Positions 43,534 to 52,093 of a DNA stretch of 64,000 nt are shown piece by piece. The stretch comes from Bacteroidota bacterium (GTDB taxonomy: Bacteria; Bacteroidota; Bacteroidia; Chitinophagales; Chitinophagaceae). Within the stretch, counting starts at the first letter, position 1. Each line of letters begins with the position of its first letter. A model generated the notes under the pieces. It worked only from the letters and a program-made list of their open reading frames with translations, was not told where the DNA came from and searched no databases. The stretch lies in assembly GCA_023437225.1 (NCBI GenBank), contig JAEZGS010000017.1:124001-188000 (forward strand), written 5' to 3'. The translations under genes and the position numbers were made by a program.

Positions 43534-44527
43534 ATTCATAATCCGTTGTTGCTTTGTCGGGAAGAGGAGTTTTTCTTCCTGCCTCTGAACGTTCACGCTC
43601 CTGTGCGATTGCTTTGAGTGAATGAATGCTTACGTTCAGTTCATATCCAATCAGGAGGATAAGGCAATTCATTTCCAGTAATATCATCACAATCATTATA
43701 GTTCCTATCGAACCATAGATCTTATTATACGAACCGAAGTTTTCCAGGTACAACGAAAAAAGATATGTAGATAAACCGATTAGAAAGGTTGCGAGAATGG
43801 CGCCAGGGGAGGCCATCTTCCAACGTTTTGTAATAGCAGGTGCAAACTTGTAAATGAAACCAATGGAGAATAATACCAGTGCAATGATAATGATCCACCT
43901 CACTGAATCAATTACCCATATAAGTAGTCTATTGCGTATCTCTAATTTTTCCATTAGAAAATGAAACAATGTGCCCTGAGTTACCAGCAGTGTAACAGTG
44001 ATCAAAATAAATAAGATCAATACTGTGGTCATGCGTATAGCCATCCATCTATCCTGGTAAAAATTGCGTTCTGTGACGTGAGATAGTGAACGATTGAATG
44101 AATGCATAATTCCCATCAGAGCGTTTGAAGAGTACCAGACGACAAGGATAAAACCGATAGACAGTAAACCCGATCTTGGCGTATTAAGAAAGTCTTCAAG
44201 GAAATCTTTTACTAGGAAATAAGTCTGTTCATTAGGTGCAAAGTATTGTGTCAGTACCAGTATTTCCTGGGTGATCTGGTCCGAGATTGGAAAATAGGGT
44301 ATGAGCGTAAAAAGAAAGATGGTGGCAGCTGGTATTGCAAGCAGAAAATTAAATGCAACAGCCGCTGCGCGGTCACTAAGTCCGATTTTCTTTACCTGTT
44401 GAAAGAAAAAGACTATGACATCATAGAGTGGAACTTTTTCAAAACCAGGCAGTGTTACCTTTTTCGACCAGGCAATTAATGTCTGTGCGAGCCGGGTGTT
44501 TAATATCTTTTTTTCAATATCGATCAT
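43532..44527 (-). CDS. YihY/virulence factor BrkB family membrane protein
   Basis: A 331-residue inner-membrane protein with six hydrophobic segments, of the YihY/BrkB family, whose function is unsettled. Typical segments are LSDRAAAVAFNFLLAIPAATIFLFTLIPYFP, LVVWYSSNALMGIMHSFNRS and NCLILLIGYELN. An upstream in-frame start would overlap mltG; the ATG at 44527, one base after the mltG stop, is preferred. It ends the minus-strand mltG-secG run. The C-terminal tail is charged and presumably cytoplasmic. Confidence 0.87.
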   Translation of the reverse strand: MIDIEKKILNTRLAQTLIAWSKKVTLPGFEKVPLYDVIVFFFQQVKKIGLSDRAAAVAFNFLLAIPAATIFLFTLIPYFPISDQITQEILVLTQYFAPNEQTYFLVKDFLEDFLNTPRSGLLSIGFILVVWYSSNALMGIMHSFNRSLSHVTERNFYQDRWMAIRMTTVLILFILITVTLLVTQGTLFHFLMEKLEIRNRLLIWVIDSVRWIIIIALVLFSIGFIYKFAPAITKRWKMASPGAILATFLIGLSTYLFSLYLENFGSYNKIYGSIGTIMIVMILLEMNCLILLIGYELNVSIHSLKAIAQERERSEAGRKTPLPDKATTDYE

Positions 44528-44528
44528 T

Positions 44529-45584
44529 TCATTCAATAATGTCCTTCGCCGTTGATGTGCCTTTATTCTGCCGTGCATTCAACGCCACCTGGTATTCGCG
44601 GGCAAATTTCAGATGGTCAGCATAGTTGGTAGTGAATACATGTCTTTGTGAAAAATCACTTTTTGCAACGAAGTAAAGATATTCAGTTTGCGGAGCATTG
44701 AGCACAGCATCAACTGTCTTCAGCGATGGTGTACATATGGGCCCGGGTGGTAAGCCGGTATTTCGATACGTATTATACGGCGATTCAACCTGCAAGTGCT
44801 TTTGGTAAATCCTTCTGAGATCAAAATCTCTGAGTGCAAACTTCACGGTAGGATCCGCACCGAGCCGCATTCCTTTTTTTAAACGATTCATGTAAACACT
44901 TGCCATATTCCCTTTCTCATCATCCACATTGGTTTCTTCCTCGATAATGGATGCGAGTATGTAGGTCTGGATGGGAGTCAGTCCCTGTGCCTCTGCCTTT
45001 TGTTTTCGCTCAGACGTCCATATCTTTTTGTATTGAGCATGCAACTTTTCAAATATCGTGGAAGGCGTTGCAGTCCACCGATATGTATACGTGTCCGGGA
45101 ATACTGCTGCCATTACTGTATTGGTATCCAGCTCAAATCGGCCTACGCTGTCCGGTGAACTCAGGAAGCGAATCATTGAGGCGGAATCCGTCTCAAATCT
45201 TTTTCCGATCATCGATGCCAACTGTTCCTTAGTACGGATCTTGGTGATGGTAAGATCAACGGGCGACTGCGTTCCATTGCGAAGTCGGCGTGCCAAGTTA
45301 AGAATTGTCGTAGATTTTGATAACTCATACCTGCCAGGCCGTATGCGGTCCCAGACGTCCAACGCCTCGGCCACTCTTTCAAAAAGCAAAGGGCTTCGAA
45401 GCAATTGGCTGTCGCGAATGGTTTGCATCACATGGGCCCTGGTATTTCGACCGCTGTATACGTACAGATACTTTGCTTTTGCATCGTCATTACCATTCGG
45501 AAGCAGAACTTTTGATGCAAGAAATGCGGCGATGATAATAGCCAGTAAGATTAAAGCGAGCGCGATCCTTTTAACCATGCACAT
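44529..45584 (-). CDS. mltG: Endolytic murein transglycosylase
   Basis: A 351-residue membrane-anchored enzyme that cuts nascent glycan strands to help end peptidoglycan polymerisation. A single N-terminal membrane segment (residues 5-27) is followed by a LysM-like region. The YceG/MltG catalytic domain has ILASIIEEETN with the catalytic glutamate and NRLKKGMRLGADPTVKFAL, then NTYRNTGLPPGPICTP. An ATG two codons in (45578) is an equally good start. It follows secG and precedes yihY by 1 base. Confidence 0.9.
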   Translation of the reverse strand: MCMVKRIALALILLAIIIAAFLASKVLLPNGNDDAKAKYLYVYSGRNTRAHVMQTIRDSQLLRSPLLFERVAEALDVWDRIRPGRYELSKSTTILNLARRLRNGTQSPVDLTITKIRTKEQLASMIGKRFETDSASMIRFLSSPDSVGRFELDTNTVMAAVFPDTYTYRWTATPSTIFEKLHAQYKKIWTSERKQKAEAQGLTPIQTYILASIIEEETNVDDEKGNMASVYMNRLKKGMRLGADPTVKFALRDFDLRRIYQKHLQVESPYNTYRNTGLPPGPICTPSLKTVDAVLNAPQTEYLYFVAKSDFSQRHVFTTNYADHLKFAREYQVALNARQNKGTSTAKDIIE

Positions 45585-45606
45585 TCAATTAGCACGTAAA
45601 ATAAAT

Positions 45607-45633
45607 AAAAAACCCTGCCCGAATGAGCAGGGT
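45607..45633 (-). terminator. Terminator after secG
   Basis: CCCTGC / GCAGGG with an 8-base loop. On the minus strand a run of six T follows, so it would end transcripts coming from secG; mltG would then need its own promoter or readthrough. Confidence 0.75.
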
Positions 45634-45655
45634 CAAAGTATTCGTTCTTAAAATA

Positions 45656-45979
45656 TTAAGGATTGGCAGGTGCTTGCTGAGGCAACGTTGCAGGTGCTGG
45701 TGCAGTTTGCGTACTGGTAGGACGCAAGTTTGGTTCCCTGCCTTCAGATCCTGTGTTGCTGATAAATGCTGGTGAAAACAAACAAAGTAATGCGATCACT
45801 ACGGCTAAAACCCATGTTCCTTTCTCAAGCACGTCGGTAGTTTGTTTAACACCCATAAATTGTGTACTAAATCCTGCGATGCTTCCTGATAAGCCGCCAC
45901 CTTTGGGGTTTTGTACGAGAATGAAAAATCCAATGATCACAGAAGCCAGGAGAATCAGTATCAGAAACAAGATCAACAT
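45656..45979 (-). CDS. secG: Protein-export membrane protein SecG
   Basis: A 107-residue subunit of the SecYEG translocon. Two hydrophobic segments lie at about 1-22 and 55-75, linked by the family loop VQNPKGGGLSGSIAGFSTQFMGVKQTTDVLEKGTW. The tail is rich in proline and alanine, as in many Bacteroidota SecG proteins. It follows the TPR-like gene by 2 bases and lies upstream of a terminator. Assignment is clear from the Gly-rich loop and length. Confidence 0.93.
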   Translation of the reverse strand: MLILFLILILLASVIIGFFILVQNPKGGGLSGSIAGFSTQFMGVKQTTDVLEKGTWVLAVVIALLCLFSPAFISNTGSEGREPNLRPTSTQTAPAPATLPQQAPANP

Positions 45980-45981
45980 AT

Positions 45982-46794
45982 CTAGGTATTTAGTTGTTCA
46001 ATTTTGGCAGCAAAATAAGCGCTTTTGTCGGGATTCAGCAAACTTAATTTCCGGTAAATGTCTTCAGCTTTGCGGATATTGCCCTGCTTTGCCCACACTT
46101 CAGCCATAGCTTCAGTGTAAACGTCTTTCGTTTCATTAGAATCCTCTGCAATGCGTGCCACGTTCTCCTGTGCACTTACATCAGATGGTGCGGTTGCAGC
46201 GGGTTCCTCGATGCGTTTCATACTCTTCAACCACTCGGTAAAACTTTTTAACTGCTGCCCAAACTTGTCTTTGTTAAGATCCGCGGCCTGCAGACGAATT
46301 CCCTGTGAAGCAAAGTAGTCGATAGTGTGGTATGGCTCGAACTCCAGCGGTGCAGTAGATCGGGATGGTTTGACGATCTTACCTAAGCCAAGAGACATAG
46401 AGCTTTCAGTGGCAGATGCATCTTTAGTTGATCCTGCCTGAACCGGTTCGCTTGAAATGGCTGCCTCGTTGTTTGTGGAGACATCTGTCGATCGTGACTC
46501 AAGCACTGGTTTCTCCATCAAAAGTTCCTGTGAAACGGGCTCAGCATTTTCCGTCAGAGGTTGTTGCAGCAGGTATTCAAACCACAAAGGATTATGAAAA
46601 AACAGGGCAGGGTGGCCGTTCAAATCCTCGCTCGTGTCATCAGCTGCGCCAGACATTTTTTTCGCAAGCAGGTATCGTAATGAACCTACATATGGATGTT
46701 GATCGATCACCGCACTCAGATCTTCGATTGACACATCCTGCAAGGATGAACGATTAAAAATATGTTGAAGAATTACCCGGGCTTCGTTATGCAT
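45982..46794 (-). CDS. Unrecognised protein with a C-terminal TPR unit
   Basis: A 270-residue protein that I do not recognise as a named family. Residues 1-70 are helical (IFNRSSLQDVSIEDLSAVIDQHPYV in parts). The middle, about 85-150, is low-complexity and rich in Ser, Thr, Glu and Ala. Residues 225-270 form a clear TPR-type helix pair (MAEVWAKQGNIRKAEDIYRKL). It has no signal peptide or membrane segment. It lies 3 bases after lptE and 2 bases before secG on the same strand, which hints at a link to the envelope assembly pathway, perhaps as an adaptor. Function unknown. Confidence 0.75.
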   Translation of the reverse strand: MHNEARVILQHIFNRSSLQDVSIEDLSAVIDQHPYVGSLRYLLAKKMSGAADDTSEDLNGHPALFFHNPLWFEYLLQQPLTENAEPVSQELLMEKPVLESRSTDVSTNNEAAISSEPVQAGSTKDASATESSMSLGLGKIVKPSRSTAPLEFEPYHTIDYFASQGIRLQAADLNKDKFGQQLKSFTEWLKSMKRIEEPAATAPSDVSAQENVARIAEDSNETKDVYTEAMAEVWAKQGNIRKAEDIYRKLSLLNPDKSAYFAAKIEQLNT

Positions 46795-46797
46795 ATT

Positions 46798-47304
46798 TTA
46801 CCAGTTAGAAAAGATACGATTAAAGATTTCATCACTCAGGTTCTGAAGGATCTGGTCGTTCAACTGGGCCTCCGCTTGTTGCAGGCTAAGGTTAGCGTTG
46901 AAGTCGAAATTACGGGATATCATGGCATTTTCGAAGCTGCCTTTTTCATCAATGCGATTGCGCAGGGTTACCGCAACTGTTACGACAAGCCTGTTGATTG
47001 ATGCCTGCTGTTGAGAAACACCAGATGTTGTTACATTATAATTACGAATGACGCAGGTAATGTCGTAATGTGCTTCTTCATTTTGAATTAAAGTAAGCCT
47101 TGTCTGGTTATTTATTTTTTGACGAAGCCTGTCTGTCAATGCCGGTCCCAGCGTGGGATTTATATACGGCGCTTTGTTTTCAATGAAGTTAACGCGGACG
47201 GTCTTTACCTCAGGAGGAATACTCACATCCTTAAAGGAATAACATGACGAATAAATCACGCTGATGCTTAGAAGTAAAAAAGCGAGTGAGAATATCTTTT
47301 TCAT
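46798..47304 (-). CDS. lptE: LptE-family LPS assembly lipoprotein
   Basis: A 168-residue lipoprotein from the ATG at 47304, with signal MKKIFSLAFLLLSISVIYSSC; the acylated cysteine follows SVIYSS. Another ATG eight codons upstream overlaps the activator stop as ATGA and is possible. LptE plugs the LptD barrel in the outer membrane to deliver lipopolysaccharide. The mature part has FKDVSIPPEVKTVRVNF and ends with LNDQILQNLSDEIFNRIFSNW in parts, as in Bacteroidota LptE-like proteins. The low sequence conservation of the family keeps this below certainty. Confidence 0.82.
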   Translation of the reverse strand: MKKIFSLAFLLLSISVIYSSCYSFKDVSIPPEVKTVRVNFIENKAPYINPTLGPALTDRLRQKINNQTRLTLIQNEEAHYDITCVIRNYNVTTSGVSQQQASINRLVVTVAVTLRNRIDEKGSFENAMISRNFDFNANLSLQQAEAQLNDQILQNLSDEIFNRIFSNW

Positions 47305-47324
47305 ATTGACGGATGTGGTTTTCG

Positions 47325-48560
47325 TCATTCTTTGATGTCGTATTCTTTTAATTTACGGTATAAAGTGCGCTCGCTAATACCAAGATCAGAAGCCGCGTCT
47401 TTTCTTTTTCCTTTATGCTTCTTGAGAGCCTTTATGATAAGTTCTTTTTCCTTATCCATAATGTTCAACGACTCTTCCACCTCCTCATGTTGCTGTATGT
47501 CGTCATCCGGGTGGATGTACATAGGCGCTCCGAGGGCCGCTGGCTGCACCGGTTGCTGCGGCATAATTTCATGATGGGGGAACTCTTTGAGTTCATTGAT
47601 GAAGTTGGCGTGCTGGCCGGCGATCGAGGGATTTTGCAGAATTTCAACGAAGATCTTTTTCAATTCGTTTACGTCCTTTTTCATGTCAAAGAAAAGTTTG
47701 TAAAGAATTTCTCGTTCGTTGTTGAACTCGTGCCCGTTAACGTTGCCTGAAGGTGCAAGCATTGGTAATCTATTGGTCTCCTTCATGGGAAGGAATCTTT
47801 GCATACCATTTGCAGTTATCACTTTTTCGGACGACAACACTGAAATTTGCTCCGCGATATTTTTCAGTTCCCTGACGTTCCCATTCCATGGATAATGCAC
47901 CAGCATCTGTCTTGCATCTTCGTCAAGCTGAACGGGAACAGACTTATATTTTTCTGCGAAGTCGGCTGCAAATTTCCTGAACAACAGAATGATGTCTTCT
48001 TTACGGTCTCGTAGTGCCGGAACCCTTATCGGCACTGTGTTAAGTCGGTAATAAAGATCTTCGCGGAACCTGTTTTGATGTGTGAGGTCAAGGAGGTCTT
48101 TATTGGTTGCAGCTATAACTCGAACATCCGTTTTCTGAACTTTTGAAGAACCTACACGAATGAATTCGCCCGTTTCTAACACACGAAGCAAACGTGCCTG
48201 TGTTCCAAGAGGCATCTCTCCAATTTCATCGAGGAAAATAGTGCCCCCGTTAACCGTTTCGAAATAACCTTTGCGACTATCCACAGCACCTGTAAACGAG
48301 CCTTTTTCGTGTCCGAATAGTTCTGAATCGATCGTTCCTTCAGGGATGGCACCACAGTTCACTGCTATGAAAGGGTTATGTTTCCGCGGTGAAAGGGCAT
48401 GGATGATCTGTGAGAATACCTCCTTTCCGACGCCGCTTTCCCCGAAGATCAATACAGTAAGATCCGTGTTTGCAACCTGTGCAGCTACCTGTAAGGCGAA
48501 GTTGAGTCCTGGTGAATTGCCAATGATTCCAAACCTGTTCTTTATCGATTGAATGTCCAT
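47325..48560 (-). CDS. Sigma-54-dependent transcriptional activator (no receiver domain)
   Basis: A 411-residue activator of sigma-54 RNA polymerase. The AAA+ domain begins almost at the N-terminus, with no receiver or sensor domain: Walker A GESGVGKE at 40-47, the sigma-54 loop GSFTGA at 87-92, and Walker B IFLDEIGE. A 90-residue linker rich in glutamine and methionine follows, and a Fis-type helix-turn-helix ends the protein (DAASDLGISERTLYRKLKEYD). Such activators lacking N-terminal regulation are controlled by partners or by level. The gene sits between miaB and lptE on one strand, and its stop is overlapped by the upstream lptE ATG. Confidence 0.92.
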   Translation of the reverse strand: MDIQSIKNRFGIIGNSPGLNFALQVAAQVANTDLTVLIFGESGVGKEVFSQIIHALSPRKHNPFIAVNCGAIPEGTIDSELFGHEKGSFTGAVDSRKGYFETVNGGTIFLDEIGEMPLGTQARLLRVLETGEFIRVGSSKVQKTDVRVIAATNKDLLDLTHQNRFREDLYYRLNTVPIRVPALRDRKEDIILLFRKFAADFAEKYKSVPVQLDEDARQMLVHYPWNGNVRELKNIAEQISVLSSEKVITANGMQRFLPMKETNRLPMLAPSGNVNGHEFNNEREILYKLFFDMKKDVNELKKIFVEILQNPSIAGQHANFINELKEFPHHEIMPQQPVQPAALGAPMYIHPDDDIQQHEEVEESLNIMDKEKELIIKALKKHKGKRKDAASDLGISERTLYRKLKEYDIKE

Positions 48561-48586
48561 GTAAAAGGTCTTAGCTTAATTAGAGG

Positions 48587-50008
48587 TCAATTAATTTCAA
48601 AGATGCGGCCGATCAGCGTGCCACCTGTGCAATCGGTGACTTCCACATCCACATAACTTCCCTTGCTGAGCCCTTCCCTCGTTTTTGGAAACACGATTAC
48701 TTTATTGCGGGAGTTCCTACCCATCCACTCATTGCTGCTTTTTTTTGAGTCACCTTCAATCAACACCTGCCAGGTCTTTCCAACATCGGCCTTGTTGCTG
48801 AGTTCAGACATTCTTCTTTGAAGACTTATTACTTCTGTAAGCCGTCTCTTTTTGACTTCTTCAGGAACGTCATCGGGAAACCTGCGTGCAGCAAGCGTTC
48901 CAGCTCGTTCGCTGTAGGAGAACATATAAGAATAATCGTATTGACAATACTCCATTAGTGCAAGAGTATCCCGGTGATCTTCTTCAGTTTCAGTACAAAA
49001 CCCAGTGATAACATCTGAGCTGATGCCACAGTCTGGCAGTATTTGTTTAATTCTATCCACTTTGGCCAGGTACCATTCTCGCGTGTATGTCCTATTCATC
49101 AACTGAAGTATCCTTGTGGACCCGCTTTGAACAGGAAGGTGAATGTACTTGCAGATATTGTTATACCGGGCAATTGTATGCAACACCTCATCGGTGATGT
49201 CTTTCGGATGTGAGGTAGAAAAGCGAACCCTCAAAAGTGGATCTATTAAAGCCACCCGTTCAAGCAATTGAGCAAAAGTTACGATCTCAGCACCATCATC
49301 ACTTACCCAATAATAGCTGTCGACGTTTTGTCCCAGCAGCGTTACTTCTCTAAAGCCCTGTTGAAACAGCTGTGCGCATTCTCTTACAATGGAGTGCGCA
49401 TCCCTGCTGCGCTCACGGCCTCTTGTAAAGGGCACTACGCAAAAAGCACACATGTTGTTGCAACCACGCATGATACTTACGAACGCTGTTACGCCGTTGC
49501 TATCCAGACGAACAGGTGCAATGTCGGCATAGGTTTCCTCGCGGCTCAGCAGAACATTTACGGCCTTCTGCCCGGTTTCCGCTTCAGATATCAGACCAGG
49601 TAATGTCCGGTAAGCATCCGGACCTACAACCATGTCTACAAGTTGTTCTTCTTCAAGAAAACGAGATTTAAGGCGCTCAGCCATACAGCCCAGTACGCCA
49701 ATAAGTGCACCGGGTTTATTTTTTTTGATGATTCTAAGCTCATTCAGTCTTTTTCGCACTGTCTGCTCGGCCTTTTCGCGGATGGAGCAGGTGTTGATGA
49801 AAATAAGATCAGCTTCTTCAAAATTGCGGGTTGCGCCGAAACCGCTTTCATGTAAAATGGAAGCCACAATTTCACTATCGGCGAAATTCATCTGGCATCC
49901 ATAACTCTCAATATAAAATTTCTTCAACGACGGCAATTCAAGAGAGGCTGCATAAGCCTCGCCCTGACGGCTCTCATCGTGCTTTTTATCAGTCAACAAC
50001 TCAAACAT
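48587..50008 (-). CDS. miaB: tRNA-2-methylthio-N6-dimethylallyladenosine synthase
   Basis: A 473-residue radical-SAM methylthiotransferase that converts i6A37 to ms2i6A37 in tRNAs reading codons that start with U. The N-terminal UPF0004 domain holds its cluster cysteines in SYGCQMNFADSE, NTCSIREKAE and GCMAERL. The radical-SAM motif is GCNNMCAFCVVPFTRGRERSR, and a TRAM domain ends the protein (residues about 405-473). It lies upstream of the sigma-54 activator with a 26-base gap, and it has its own promoter box at 50032-50039. Confidence 0.95.
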   Translation of the reverse strand: MFELLTDKKHDESRQGEAYAASLELPSLKKFYIESYGCQMNFADSEIVASILHESGFGATRNFEEADLIFINTCSIREKAEQTVRKRLNELRIIKKNKPGALIGVLGCMAERLKSRFLEEEQLVDMVVGPDAYRTLPGLISEAETGQKAVNVLLSREETYADIAPVRLDSNGVTAFVSIMRGCNNMCAFCVVPFTRGRERSRDAHSIVRECAQLFQQGFREVTLLGQNVDSYYWVSDDGAEIVTFAQLLERVALIDPLLRVRFSTSHPKDITDEVLHTIARYNNICKYIHLPVQSGSTRILQLMNRTYTREWYLAKVDRIKQILPDCGISSDVITGFCTETEEDHRDTLALMEYCQYDYSYMFSYSERAGTLAARRFPDDVPEEVKKRRLTEVISLQRRMSELSNKADVGKTWQVLIEGDSKKSSNEWMGRNSRNKVIVFPKTREGLSKGSYVDVEVTDCTGGTLIGRIFEIN

Positions 50009-50031
50009 TGGCGCACAAAAAATTTAGTGGG

Positions 50032-50039
50032 CAAAGATA
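50032..50039 (-). promoter_or_regulatory. Probable -7 box of the miaB promoter
   Basis: On the minus strand TATCTTTG, a perfect TANNTTTG match, 23 bases before the miaB ATG at 50008. A TTTG at the -33 position is not seen. Confidence 0.4.
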
Positions 50040-50076
50040 GGTAAAATGACAGGATGACAGTGGTTGTTAAACAGAT

Positions 50077-50595
50077 TTATCGGCTCTGTATTTCCTGTCC
50101 GATCTTCTTGCTCAACCAGCTTTTTCCAACCGGAACTATCCAGCTGTCAAGTAGTTCTTTCTTGGTTTGAATTGTATTGTTGAAGAATGGGGTGTCGGCT
50201 GTGATAAAGCCGTTATTCAATGCATAATTAAGTTGACCCATCGGCACAAGTTGAACCTTCTCTTTGATTATGAAAGCAAGTGCAAGACGATCGAACATGT
50301 TAACATGGAACAGTTGCTCAATATCTTTAATAAATCTGACGGACCCGTCAGTGCTGCAACCTCCAACGGTGGTGCTGGATTCATCTGCCATCAGGATAAT
50401 GAACTGGCCAAAAAACAGGTTGGCATAGCCTTTCACCGGATCGCCATGAGATTTCCATCCCGTAACGAAATCAGCAAGCATCTCTTCGATCTGTAACGCC
50501 TCCGGTATTGTAAACAACCTGCTCGACTGGTAGATCCAAACTCTCGAGCTGTCCGCGAAATCTGCAGGTAGTAGTTCCTGGTAATTTAGTTTCAT
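50077..50595 (-). CDS. Bacteroidota conserved protein (often mislabelled ABC transporter ATPase)
   Basis: A 172-residue soluble protein of a Bacteroidota family that is widely mislabelled ABC transporter ATPase. It has no Walker motif. Recognisable stretches are SSRVWIYQSSRLFTIPEA, FVTGWKSHGDPVKG, GGCSTDGSVRFIKDIEQ and the C-terminal SWLSKKIG. The ATG at 50595 is used, since the longer reading frame to 50643 gives an unmatched extension. It lies about 50 bases downstream of the (Fe-S)-binding gene on the same strand, and in other genomes such genes stand near it. Function unknown. Confidence 0.75.
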   Translation of the reverse strand: MKLNYQELLPADFADSSRVWIYQSSRLFTIPEALQIEEMLADFVTGWKSHGDPVKGYANLFFGQFIILMADESSTTVGGCSTDGSVRFIKDIEQLFHVNMFDRLALAFIIKEKVQLVPMGQLNYALNNGFITADTPFFNNTIQTKKELLDSWIVPVGKSWLSKKIGQEIQSR

Positions 50596-50643
50596 AGCGC
50601 AAAAATACGCCGCCACCATGTGAAAAAAAGTCCAACTTATCAA

Positions 50644-51423
50644 TTATTCCATGGAGGATGCCACCAGCTCCGCGATGTCGAGCACCTTCACCGTGTCTTC
50701 TTTTTCGAGCGTTTTCACTCCGTCGGTAAGCATTGTATTACAAAAAGGGCAGGCTGCGGCGATCACCGCGGCGCCAGTAGAAACGGCTTCATCTGTGCGT
50801 TCCCAATTGATCCTTTTACTGCCTTTTTCCTCTTCCTTGAACATCTGGGCGCCTCCGGCTCCACAGCAAAGGCCCTTGCTCTTACAGCGTTTCATCTCGA
50901 TAAGTTCTGCATCCAGCGCTTCAAGCACTTTTCTGGGTGCTTCATAAATATTATTTGCACGACCAAGGTAGCAACTGTCGTGGTAAGTGATCTTTGTTCC
51001 TTTGAAGGTGCCACCTTCCCTGAGGCGTATGCGGCCTTCGTCAATGAGTTGTTGGATGAGTGTACTGTGATGAATCACTTCATATTGGCCGCCAAGTTCC
51101 GGATATTCATTCCTGAAAATATTGAAGCAATGGGGACAGGCCGTCACTATTTTCTTTATCCCATAATTGTTAAGTACCTGGATGTTCTGATAAGCCATCA
51201 TTTGGAAGATAAACTCATTGCCTGCTCTTCTTGCAGGATCTCCCGTACACATCTCCTCATTACCGAGTATGGCGTAGCTTATACCTACTTTTTCAAGGAT
51301 GCTAACAAATGCGCGGGTGATCTTTTGGGCACGCTGATCGAAGCTTCCGGAACATCCCACCCAGAATAATATGTCGGGCGACTGGCCGTTTGCAAAGAGT
51401 TCGGACATTATAGGCACCTGCAT
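50644..51423 (-). CDS. (Fe-S)-binding protein with heterodisulfide-reductase-like CCG domains
   Basis: A 259-residue cytoplasmic protein with two cysteine-rich CCG-type domains, as in the subunit B of heterodisulfide reductases, LutA and GlpC. The first domain has VGCSGSF, EEMCTGDPARRAGNE and CPHCFN; the second has SCYLGRANN, CCGAGGAQMF and CPFCNTM. The first domain reads CTG where CCG is usual, a common variant in this subgroup. It is probably the cytoplasmic partner of the membrane Fe-S protein at 54587, which lies on the same strand but 3 kb upstream, with a block of plus-strand genes between. Its exact electron acceptor is unknown. Confidence 0.88.
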   Translation of the reverse strand: MQVPIMSELFANGQSPDILFWVGCSGSFDQRAQKITRAFVSILEKVGISYAILGNEEMCTGDPARRAGNEFIFQMMAYQNIQVLNNYGIKKIVTACPHCFNIFRNEYPELGGQYEVIHHSTLIQQLIDEGRIRLREGGTFKGTKITYHDSCYLGRANNIYEAPRKVLEALDAELIEMKRCKSKGLCCGAGGAQMFKEEEKGSKRINWERTDEAVSTGAAVIAAACPFCNTMLTDGVKTLEKEDTVKVLDIAELVASSME

Positions 51424-51592
51424 GTGTGTTATTTTTCGTAAATGTAATAGAAGTTGTTTTTAGTTATATCCCGGTATTAATATTGCATGAAGCAACAATG
51501 AAATTTGTCCTGTGAAAACCATGCATCAAACAAACGCCAACCGGTTAGTATAATAAAAAAATAATACTATTTTGCAATAATAAATCTTCCAA

Positions 51593-52093
51593 ATGCAATT
51601 ACAACAAGCTGTAAATAATGTTTTTACACAACTTGCAAGCAGCCTTGACCAGCTAACTGAAGAACAATATTCCAAACCCTGCACAACTCTTTTCAACAAC
51701 ACAATAGGTCAGCATGTTCGACACATTATTGAATTGTTTCAATGTCTTGAACAGGGATACGACCATAGTCTGATCAATTATGAAAAGAGAAAACGGGATA
51801 CTGAGATTGAAACCAATAAGGCGCTCGCAGCCTCATTGCTGAAAGAAATTCATGATGGTCTTTCAAGACCAGACAGGGAGCTTGTTCTGGAAGCTTGTTA
51901 TGACGATCTTTCAACCACACCCATTCGCATACAAACAAATTTTTTCAGGGAGATAGCTTATAACCTGGAACATACGATACATCATATGGCACTTATACGT
52001 GTAGGTATCAATGAGGTGGCTTCCATACAGCTGCCAGATGAATTTGGAGTTGCCTCGTCAACCGTTAAGTTCAGAAAAGAATGTGCACAGTAA
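51593..52093 (+). CDS. DinB-family protein
   Basis: A 166-residue DinB/YfiT-type four-helix protein, usually a metal-dependent thiol S-transferase or of unknown role. Metal-type histidines are in IGQHVRHIIELF near residue 40 and in EHTIHHMALIRVG near 127. It starts a plus-strand trio. Its last 13 bases overlap the start of the NRDE gene in another frame (the ATG at 52081), so expression of the two is coupled. The shared gap upstream (51424-51592) is divergent from the Fe-S protein gene and AT-rich, with no clear promoter. Confidence 0.83.
   Translation: MQLQQAVNNVFTQLASSLDQLTEEQYSKPCTTLFNNTIGQHVRHIIELFQCLEQGYDHSLINYEKRKRDTEIETNKALAASLLKEIHDGLSRPDRELVLEACYDDLSTTPIRIQTNFFREIAYNLEHTIHHMALIRVGINEVASIQLPDEFGVASSTVKFRKECAQ

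Noticed and set aside
50620..51369. 249-codon open frame on the plus strand opposite the (Fe-S)-binding protein
   Set aside because: The minus-strand product carries the CCG cysteine motifs in order; the antisense frame has none and would clash with the promoter of the real gene.
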